A stretch of DNA of 5,526 nucleotides from Thermotogae bacterium (GTDB lineage: Bacteria; Thermotogota; Thermotogae; B3-G13), in assembly GCA_015486095.1 (NCBI GenBank), contig WFSK01000192.1, positions 1 through 5,526 on the forward strand. The letters are read 5' to 3'. The notes beneath the pieces are model-generated. The model worked only from the letters and a program-made list of their open reading frames with translations. It had not been told where the DNA came from and ran no database searches. The translations under genes and the position numbers were made by a program. Below are positions 1-4,974 of this stretch, in pieces (position 1 is the first letter of the stretch; each line of letters opens with the position of its first letter).

Positions 1-248
1 GATTATTATTGATAATAGCAGATAGAAAAGTAGAAGATAGAATCGAATATTTTCATTACAATGAAGCTTATCTACTAACAGATCCCCACCCAAGAAGTTT
101 CATTAGAGCATTTAAAAAGAGCTTAATAGGAATTGATATAAGAATGCATTTAAAGGAGAATGGATCTGTTAGAAATAGAGGTACAGCATTTCGTATCAAA
201 GAAGGAGATCTTGTAGAATTGTATGAAAATTGTAGGAGGCTTTTATGA
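1..248 (+). CDS. C-terminal fragment of an unrecognised protein upstream of the methyltransferase (5' truncated)
   Basis: The reading frame is open at the left edge (codons from base 3) and ends at TGA 246-248, leaving about 81 visible residues. I do not recognise a family. The visible part is basic and mixed alpha/beta in appearance, contains the stretches DPHPRSF and GTAFRIKEGDLVELY, and ends ENCRRLL. It shows no membrane segment or signal peptide. A TTG at 9 could in principle start translation, but no ribosome-binding site can be seen before it, so a longer gene entering from the left is likelier. Its stop lies 1 nt before the preferred start of the methyltransferase, and its last codons contain that gene's ribosome-binding site, so the two are probably translated in a coupled way. 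By context it may be the tail of the cognate restriction endonuclease or another restriction-modification component. That is an inference from position only, since no PD-(D/E)XK or HNH motif falls inside the visible part. Confidence 0.6.
   Translation, partial: LLLIIADRKVEDRIEYFHYNEAYLLTDPHPRSFIRAFKKSLIGIDIRMHLKENGSVRNRGTAFRIKEGDLVELYENCRRLL
233..239 (+). promoter_or_regulatory. Ribosome-binding site of the methyltransferase, inside the preceding gene
   Basis: TAGGAGG lies 10 nt before ATG 250 and overlaps the last codons (Arg-Arg) of the upstream gene. It supports the start at 250. An in-frame ATG at 223 would start before this site and has only a distant AAGGAGA at 202-208, about 14 nt away. 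The overlap suggests translational coupling with the upstream reading frame. Confidence 0.6.
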
Positions 249-249
249 T

Positions 250-1515
250 ATGCAACATGCTTTGAAAAGTAGTAAGAGGTACAGAGATAAGAGTTGGGAT
301 TTTCAAAAAGCAGATACAAAACAATATACTCATTGTTTTCATTCTTATCCTGCAATGATGATACCTCAAGTAGCAGGACGAATAATAGATGAATTTTGTA
401 AGAGTAAGGGTCTCTTATTCGATCCTTACTGTGGAACTGGAACATCTTTGGTTGAAGCCAATATCAGAGGAATAGATGCTATTGGTACTGATATCAATCC
501 TTTAGCACGTTTAATAGCCAAAGTAAAAACCACTATTATACCCTTGAAACTACTGGATTCGTACTTGATAGATTTCAATGATTTCATTTTTGCGAGTAGA
601 TTTAATGGCATAAAACTTGATTTTAAAATACCTCATTTCGAGAATATAAATTATTGGTTTAAGAAAGATACTCAACGCATGTTGGTTATAATTAAAGAGT
701 ATATAGAAAAGATCGATGATAAAGATATACAAGACTTCTTTAAAATTGCATTCAGCGAAACGATAAGAGAATCTTCTCTTACGAGAAATGGTGAGTTTAA
801 GCTATATAGGATAAGTGAAAAGCAAATAGAGAAATTCAATCCTGATGTATTCTCAATAATGGTTCGGAAATTGATAAGAAATAGAAATGGAATGGCGGAA
901 TACATTTCGCTCAAGAATAATGATGCTAAATCGCACATTTATGATTTTAATACGGTATACGGAATACCAAAAAATGTTCTCCTTCCGGAAAGCGTAGACA
1001 TTGTTATAACATCACCTCCGTATGGAGATTCAAGGACTACCGTTGCATATGGGCAATTTTCGAGATTATCCAATCAATGGTTGGGTTTTGAGGAATATAA
1101 TGAAGTCGATAAAAGGTCTATGGGGGGAGTGAAGAAGGGAGAATTCATAAGATTCGATTACGTTCCTCTTGATAAAACTCTACAAAAGATAGCAGCAAAA
1201 GATGATAAAAGAGTTTACGATGTAATTTCATTCTACACCGATTACGAGAGATCTATAGCGAACATTTCGAGGGTGGTGAAAGAAGGTGGCATTGTTGCCT
1301 ATGTTGTCGGCAACAGAAGAGTAAAAGGAATAGAAATACCAAATGACGAGATCACCAGAGAATTTTTTGAAAGAAATGGTTTCATTCATATCAAAACGAT
1401 AGTTAGAGAAATTCCAAACAAGAGAATGCCTAAGAAAAATAGCCCTACTAATATAGTGGGGATAACAGATACAACTATGAACTGCGAGTATATCGTTGTG
1501 CTCAGAAAAATGTGA
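250..1515 (+). CDS. DNA amino-methyltransferase, SPPY type (probable cytosine-N4 specific)
   Basis: This gene encodes a 421-residue enzyme predicted to transfer a methyl group from S-adenosylmethionine to an exocyclic amino group in a specific DNA sequence. The SAM-binding motif I is FDPYCGTGTS at residues 57-66. It is followed by GTDINPLA at 79-86, whose Asp81 should contact SAM. The catalytic motif IV is TSPPYGDS at 254-261, where SPPY is the form usual in N4-cytosine enzymes. Later come TVAYGQFSRLSNQWLG (264-279) and GGIVAYVVGNRRVKG (346-360). The roughly 190 residues between motifs I and IV could hold the target-recognition region, giving an alpha-like motif order. Start 250 was chosen for the GGAGG site; an alternative ATG at 223 would add 9 residues. 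The frame is intact and all core motifs are present. Three hand-counted 60-base blocks in the first half (from 481, 601 and 661) give 22-30% GC, well below fmt, although later blocks reach 40-47%. The sequence specificity cannot be read from the sequence. It is probably part of a restriction-modification system or a solitary methylase on acquired DNA. Confidence 0.88.
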   Translation: MQHALKSSKRYRDKSWDFQKADTKQYTHCFHSYPAMMIPQVAGRIIDEFCKSKGLLFDPYCGTGTSLVEANIRGIDAIGTDINPLARLIAKVKTTIIPLKLLDSYLIDFNDFIFASRFNGIKLDFKIPHFENINYWFKKDTQRMLVIIKEYIEKIDDKDIQDFFKIAFSETIRESSLTRNGEFKLYRISEKQIEKFNPDVFSIMVRKLIRNRNGMAEYISLKNNDAKSHIYDFNTVYGIPKNVLLPESVDIVITSPPYGDSRTTVAYGQFSRLSNQWLGFEEYNEVDKRSMGGVKKGEFIRFDYVPLDKTLQKIAAKDDKRVYDVISFYTDYERSIANISRVVKEGGIVAYVVGNRRVKGIEIPNDEITREFFERNGFIHIKTIVREIPNKRMPKKNSPTNIVGITDTTMNCEYIVVLRKM

Positions 1516-1532
1516 GGTGTGAAATTAAATCG

Positions 1533-1548
1533 TTAGTAGATCTGCTAA
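1533..1548. repeat. Near-perfect 16-bp palindrome downstream of the methyltransferase
   Basis: TTAGTAGATCTGCTAA reads as TTAG-T-AGATCT-G-CTAA. It is self-complementary except for one T/G pair at the symmetric positions 1537 and 1544. It begins 17 bp after the methyltransferase stop. The symmetry without a loop suits a dimeric protein-binding site better than an RNA hairpin, but no function is shown by the sequence. Confidence 0.4.
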
Positions 1549-1551
1549 GTT

Positions 1552-1607
1552 AGGTCTATCAAGTCTTTTGTGTAAAGCCCTCTCATGCTTGATTTTAAGG
1601 TCTATCA
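1552..1607. repeat. Pair of 10-bp direct repeats in the convergent intergenic region
   Basis: AGGTCTATCA occurs at 1552-1561 and again at 1598-1607, 46 bp apart start to start. The second copy runs into the left arm of the hairpin at 1603-1631. The pair could be a chance match, a small duplication or a binding site. There is no transposase or other mobile-element sign to support a target-site duplication. Confidence 0.35.
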
Positions 1608-1645
1608 GGATTTTCGTAACGAACCCTGATAATTTGTGGTCAAGC
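1587..1645. terminator. Nested hairpin between convergent genes, candidate bidirectional terminator
   Basis: The 135-bp gap between the two converging genes contains stacked inverted repeats. An outer stem pairs GCTTGA (1587-1592) with TCAAGC (1640-1645). An inner stem pairs TATCAGG (1603-1609) with CCTGATA (1625-1631), and inside it TTCG (1613-1616) pairs with CGAA (1620-1623) around a TAA loop. The location after both the methyltransferase stop and the fmt stop is right for a shared terminator. Neither strand has a real T-tract straight after the inner stem (ATTTGTGG on +, GACCTTAAAA on -), so intrinsic termination is uncertain. The structure might instead protect 3' ends. Confidence 0.45.
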
Positions 1646-1650
1646 CTACT

Positions 1651-2583
1651 TCACGAGAATTTACTTCCCACGGATAGATGATATCCGTTGCAGAAATCCA
1701 AAGCACTCATCTTCCGACCGCCTTCTGGCTGGATTTCTCTGATCAAAACCCCATCTATGCCTGTTTTGACAACTATTCCATCTCTACTTATCGAGAGTAC
1801 CCTACCAGGCAATTCATCCGACGTTGTTCTCATATACATGGCTCCGAAGAGTTTCAAGCACTTATCATTACTCCAGCGAGTACGAGCAGCAGGATATGGG
1901 TCATATGCTCTTATCTTGTTGAATACCTTCATACCGTCTTCGTTCCAATCTATCCACAGCTCATCTTTGCTTATCTTGGGAGCATATGTTGCTTTATCGT
2001 TATCCTGGGGGCTCAATTTCACTTTTCCCTTTTCTAACATCCTTAGGAATTCGATGAGTGTTTCTGCACCAAGTCGCATGAGTTTATCGTGAAGGCTACC
2101 GAACGTATCTTCAAAGGAGATCGCACATTCTTTCGATAAAGCTATAGCTCCAGTATCTATATGTTCATCCATCTTGATTATAGTGATCCCCGTTTTTCTC
2201 TCCCCATGTTCTATGGCACGATTTATCGGGCTTGCTCCCCGATATTTCGGTAATAAGGAGGCATGAACGTTAAAACAGCCTAAGGAAGGTAAATCGAGGA
2301 CCTGTTTCTTCAATATCAAACCGTAGGCTACCACTATTATCACATCGGGTTTTAGAGATGCGAGAGTTGCAAATCCTTTATCTTCATTTATCGTATTGAA
2401 TTGATATACAGGAATTGAAAAAGCAGATGCCGTTTCTTTTACAGGAGGGGACTTTATCCTCCTACCTCTGCCTTTCCTTCTATCGGGCTGAGTGAACACG
2501 GCTATGACATCGAACTTTGCTTCAATAATTGCTCTCAGATGAAATGCTGCAAATTCAGGAGTCCCCATGAATACGATCTTCAT
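1651..2583 (-). CDS. fmt: Methionyl-tRNA formyltransferase
   Basis: This cytoplasmic enzyme formylates Met-tRNA(fMet) using 10-formyltetrahydrofolate, producing the initiator tRNA for bacterial translation. The 310 residues match the usual family length. The N-terminal Rossmann-type catalytic domain (about 1-200) begins KIVFMGTPEFA. It carries the basic loop DRRKGRGRRIK at 34-44, equivalent to the tRNA-contacting loop of the family. The signature NVHASLLPKYRGASPI spans 105-120 and DEHIDTG spans 139-145, so the catalytic triad is Asn105, His107 and Asp143. The link to the C-terminal OB-like domain shows ATYAPKI (198-204) and IRAYDPYPAA (224-233). The start at 2583 has GAGGG 8 nt upstream. It begins 13 nt after the small membrane-protein gene and looks like the last gene of the operon. 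No def (peptide deformylase), its common neighbour in other bacteria, is visible here. All key residues are present. Confidence 0.97.
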   Translation of the reverse strand: MKIVFMGTPEFAAFHLRAIIEAKFDVIAVFTQPDRRKGRGRRIKSPPVKETASAFSIPVYQFNTINEDKGFATLASLKPDVIIVVAYGLILKKQVLDLPSLGCFNVHASLLPKYRGASPINRAIEHGERKTGITIIKMDEHIDTGAIALSKECAISFEDTFGSLHDKLMRLGAETLIEFLRMLEKGKVKLSPQDNDKATYAPKISKDELWIDWNEDGMKVFNKIRAYDPYPAARTRWSNDKCLKLFGAMYMRTTSDELPGRVLSISRDGIVVKTGIDGVLIREIQPEGGRKMSALDFCNGYHLSVGSKFS

Positions 2584-2591
2584 ATGATCTT

Positions 2592-2596
2592 CCCTC
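2592..2596 (-). promoter_or_regulatory. Ribosome-binding site of fmt
   Basis: GAGGG (minus strand) lies 8 nt before ATG 2583 and within the 13-nt gap after the preceding gene's stop at 2597. It fixes the fmt start, which is also supported by the conserved KIVFMGTP N-terminus. Confidence 0.6.
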
Positions 2597-2842
2597 TCAC
2601 TTCTTATTTTCTTTCTTCAGTATCTCTTCATATATTCGATATAAATGATCGTAAGATTTCTCATATTTCCTTAACTCTTCGAGTTTATTCTCGTATTGTT
2701 TCAAAACTGCATTGTACCTTTTTCTGGCCTTCATATAATTGGATAGGGAAACACAATCGATATATCCTACCCATACGACGATGAGTAGCACTATTATCAT
2801 CCAAAACCATATCTTCCTCTTATAAACTCTGTGTCGCTGCAT
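2597..2842 (-). CDS. Small single-pass membrane protein with coiled coil (DivIC/FtsB/FtsL-like layout)
   Basis: The 81-residue product has a basic N-terminus (MQRHRVYKRK), one hydrophobic segment at about 11-28 (IWFWMIIVLLIVVWVGYI), and then a highly charged helical tail. The positive-inside rule puts the N-terminus in the cytoplasm and the tail outside. The tail fits heptads with a-positions 43, 50, 57, 64, 71 (Tyr, Tyr, Leu, Tyr, Tyr) and d-positions 46, 53, 60, 67, 74 (Val, Lys, Tyr, Leu, Ile), so a coiled coil is likely. This layout and size are those of the bacterial divisome proteins DivIC, FtsB and FtsL, whose sequences diverge widely. The family assignment rests on architecture and on the neighbouring FtsA-like gene, not on a recognised motif. 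It lies 18 nt after the FtsA-like gene and 13 nt before fmt. An in-frame stop at 2855-2857 and no intervening start codon fix ATG 2842 as the upstream limit. It could also be an unrelated membrane anchor. Confidence 0.72.
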   Translation of the reverse strand: MQRHRVYKRKIWFWMIIVLLIVVWVGYIDCVSLSNYMKARKRYNAVLKQYENKLEELRKYEKSYDHLYRIYEEILKKENKK

Positions 2843-2845
2843 ATT

Positions 2846-2850
2846 TCCCT
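2846..2850 (-). promoter_or_regulatory. Closely spaced ribosome-binding site of the small membrane protein
   Basis: AGGGA (minus strand) is only 3 nt from ATG 2842 (AGGG gives 4 nt), shorter than the usual 5-9 nt. No better site is seen in the 18-nt gap, so translation may be weak or partly coupled to the upstream FtsA-like gene. Confidence 0.35.
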
Positions 2851-2860
2851 GGGCTCACTA

Positions 2861-4972
2861 TTAATATATGATGACATCCACTTTATCTCCATCATTTATT
2901 GGATGGGTAAAACCTACTTCTTTATCATTCAACAAGATCTTGTAATCCCTGCCTTTTAGATTATTCGTATCTATATCTATCAACCTAAGGGCATCTATCA
3001 ACATAACATTGGAAGGATCAAAGGTACGGGTTTCGATTTCATCCCCATCTTTCACAACCGTATCGACATCGGCATTCTCTCCATTAACGAATATACTATA
3101 TCCCTTGAATTCTAATTGCTTTTTTTCACCGTTTACCAGAAGGGTATATGTAACTGGTGAAGGAACATCATCTATCACATCTTTTACCGTTATCTCTCTA
3201 TCCTCATCGAATACAGTTATCCTATCTCCATCGTAACAATAATCCGAAAGAGAAATTGGGACATCATCCTTAGTTATCATCAGTTTTCCAGCTCTGATTT
3301 CTTTCCAAACTCCATCTACACTTACATGTATGTAATGCTCTATTTCTGAGGTATTCTCCACATATTCTAATATATCACCCACTTGAAGTTTATCAGAATA
3401 TTCGATACGATCTCCATCGTGAAGCTGTGGATTTTCTCCATCCTCAACATATTTCCCATTTATAGTGACTTTCGGGAATATGGTTATCTTTTCTCCATTT
3501 ATCTCGAATTCCAATGGTGATACGATATCTTTCAGATAAGCAACTGCGTCTTTCCCATCTTCGGGTTCAGAACACTTTATTATATCTCCAGATGAAATAG
3601 GAGTATGAAAGGTAGCATTTGTTCCATTAACCGTTATAGGAGCCTCTTTTCCTTTATCTCCTTTAATAGTTTTTATTTCTCCATTAACAGTTATCATCAT
3701 AGACATGCCAGGTTTTCCAACGAGACGTTGGGGGTTAAATCCTGCATGTATTAAAGCATCCATTACCGTGATCTTTTTATCTATACCCATCATCTGAATC
3801 ACCTCGTCATTAACCGTTACGGTCGTAAACGTTTCGTTGAAGTTCAATCCACTTGCCACAGCTATTCCCACAGGTGTTACATATTCACTACCCTCAAGTT
3901 CTCCTGTTTCATCGATGACAAAATTCAAATTAACCGCTTTTTTTACTGCCACTCGATTTGGAGGTAAAGATAACTTCGATGCCAGCATCTCTGTAAACCC
4001 TACCGTTTGACTTCCTCCACCAACACACATAACTGCATTTGGCGGATGAGAGTTCAGCTCGAGTATTGCCTCTACTAATTTATCTGTTACTATATTCAAC
4101 GTAGGTTCTATCGCCTTTAACACATCTTCTCTCTTAAGCTTTATTTCATTATCTAAGGCATCTTTTACCTCGAATAGTTCCATGTTCTTAAGATTTCTTT
4201 TCACATATTCTGCTGTTTGGAAATCTAAGAGAAACCTTTCCATTATTCTCTCGGTTATTTCATCTCCTGCCATGGGAATCATTCCATAGGCTACAACAGT
4301 CCCATCACGTGTTATGGCTATATCCGACGTCCCTGCTCCGACATCAACGAGTGCGATGTTCAATTTTCTAAGATCTACAGGGATACTCACGTTTATCGCT
4401 GCTATTGGTTCAAGTGTTAAGGCGGATAATCTCAATCCCACACGGTTTAGCACAGATAATATACCTTCTACAACTATCCTTGGCAAGAAAGTAGCTATTA
4501 CTTCTACACCTATCTCTTTTCCGTGTTGACCGACTAAGCTACGAATCACATTCTTTTCCAGTGTGTAAGCCACAGGAGAATATCCAACACAATAAAAATT
4601 ACCCTTATCTGTGCCTTCTAATGAATCCAGGGCATTTTTAACTGCTTTCAACTCGAGTGTGGATACCATTTCTTGGGTTATTTCTACCTCGGGTGGAATG
4701 GTTTCTAATGCCTTACCTTTCGTCGTTCTCAAGGTTCTACCAGCAACTGCTGTACTCACGGAAGTTAAGGGAGAATTTATCTTTCCCTCCAAAGCTTCCT
4801 TTACTTCCTTCACCACCTCAGACACCTTATTCACATCATGAACCTGTCCATTCAGCATCGAACGCGTCTTGTGTTCTTTCATTACCATATGGTGAACTAC
4901 AAGCGTATCTCCTTCCATCTCGCTCAATATACCGACGACCTTTCTCGTTCCTATATCCAAGGAAAAATGCAT
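2861..4972 (-). CDS. FtsA-like actin-fold ATPase with long C-terminal repeat extension
   Basis: The 703-residue product is much longer than classical FtsA (about 410-420 residues). Residues 1 to about 383 form an actin/Hsp70-type ATPase of the FtsA/PilM group. Phosphate-1 is SLDIGTRKVVG (4-14, Asp6), connect-1 is near EPIAAINVSIP (188-198), phosphate-2 is VDVGAGTSD (209-217, Asp210 and Asp217), and the adenosine motif is CVGGGSQT (316-323). The insertion at about 75-165, opening with STAVAGRTLRT, fits the SHS2-type 1C subdomain that FtsA uses for partner contacts. Residues 384-703 are a repeated beta-rich extension. The protein ends GDKVDVIIY, without the C-terminal amphipathic helix by which FtsA binds membrane. 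ATG 4972 has GGAGGTGA 7 nt upstream and follows the mutS2 stop by 2 nt. By family it should bind ATP and may polymerise or act as a scaffold. A direct role in division is not shown, and it is unlikely to be the cell's housekeeping FtsA. Confidence 0.88.
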   Translation of the reverse strand: MHFSLDIGTRKVVGILSEMEGDTLVVHHMVMKEHKTRSMLNGQVHDVNKVSEVVKEVKEALEGKINSPLTSVSTAVAGRTLRTTKGKALETIPPEVEITQEMVSTLELKAVKNALDSLEGTDKGNFYCVGYSPVAYTLEKNVIRSLVGQHGKEIGVEVIATFLPRIVVEGILSVLNRVGLRLSALTLEPIAAINVSIPVDLRKLNIALVDVGAGTSDIAITRDGTVVAYGMIPMAGDEITERIMERFLLDFQTAEYVKRNLKNMELFEVKDALDNEIKLKREDVLKAIEPTLNIVTDKLVEAILELNSHPPNAVMCVGGGSQTVGFTEMLASKLSLPPNRVAVKKAVNLNFVIDETGELEGSEYVTPVGIAVASGLNFNETFTTVTVNDEVIQMMGIDKKITVMDALIHAGFNPQRLVGKPGMSMMITVNGEIKTIKGDKGKEAPITVNGTNATFHTPISSGDIIKCSEPEDGKDAVAYLKDIVSPLEFEINGEKITIFPKVTINGKYVEDGENPQLHDGDRIEYSDKLQVGDILEYVENTSEIEHYIHVSVDGVWKEIRAGKLMITKDDVPISLSDYCYDGDRITVFDEDREITVKDVIDDVPSPVTYTLLVNGEKKQLEFKGYSIFVNGENADVDTVVKDGDEIETRTFDPSNVMLIDALRLIDIDTNNLKGRDYKILLNDKEVGFTHPINDGDKVDVIIY
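2864..3823 (-). repeat. Protein-level tandem repeats, beta-grasp-like, in the FtsA-like gene
   Basis: This segment encodes residues 384-703. A short motif [S/D]GD flanked by hydrophobic residues recurs five times: SGDII at 461, DGDRIEY at 519, DGDRITV at 581, DGDEIET at 642 and DGDKVDV at 694. The spacings are 58, 62, 61 and 52 residues. Most are preceded by paired strands of the form hydrophobic-x-[VI]-[ND]-G (ITVNG 427 and 446, FEING 489, VTING 502, SVDG 551, LLVNG 611, IFVNG 627). Short helices such as TVMDAL, TVKDVI and MLIDAL fall between them. A strand followed by DGD and another strand is typical of ubiquitin-like beta-grasp folds (ThiS, SLBB, TGS), so I infer a string of such modules. 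The copies are diverged at DNA level, so the duplication is old. The fold and exact boundaries are unproven. Confidence 0.65.
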
Positions 4973-4974
4973 GG

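Noticed and set aside
223..249. ATG 223 as the methyltransferase start
   Set aside because: It overlaps the upstream gene and has only a distant purine-rich site, whereas ATG 250 follows GGAGG by 10 nt and lies 1 nt after the upstream stop. It is kept only as an alternative.
68..938. Minus-strand open frames opposite the methyltransferase region
   Set aside because: They lie opposite a gene with intact catalytic motifs and encode low-complexity hydrophobic or Ser/Leu/Ile-rich strings typical of antisense frames in AT-rich DNA.
1603..1631. Classical rho-independent terminator
   Set aside because: The stem is convincing but no T-tract follows on either strand, so it is listed only as a candidate terminator structure with moderate confidence.
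1516..1650. tRNA, CRISPR repeat or insertion-sequence end in the intergenic gap
   Set aside because: There is no cloverleaf with a T-loop consensus, only two copies of a 10-bp repeat, and no transposase or long terminal inverted repeats.
1678..2092. Plus-strand open frames of 119 and 134 codons opposite fmt
   Set aside because: They overlap a clear fmt gene, overlap each other, and show no recognisable protein features, so they are shadow frames.
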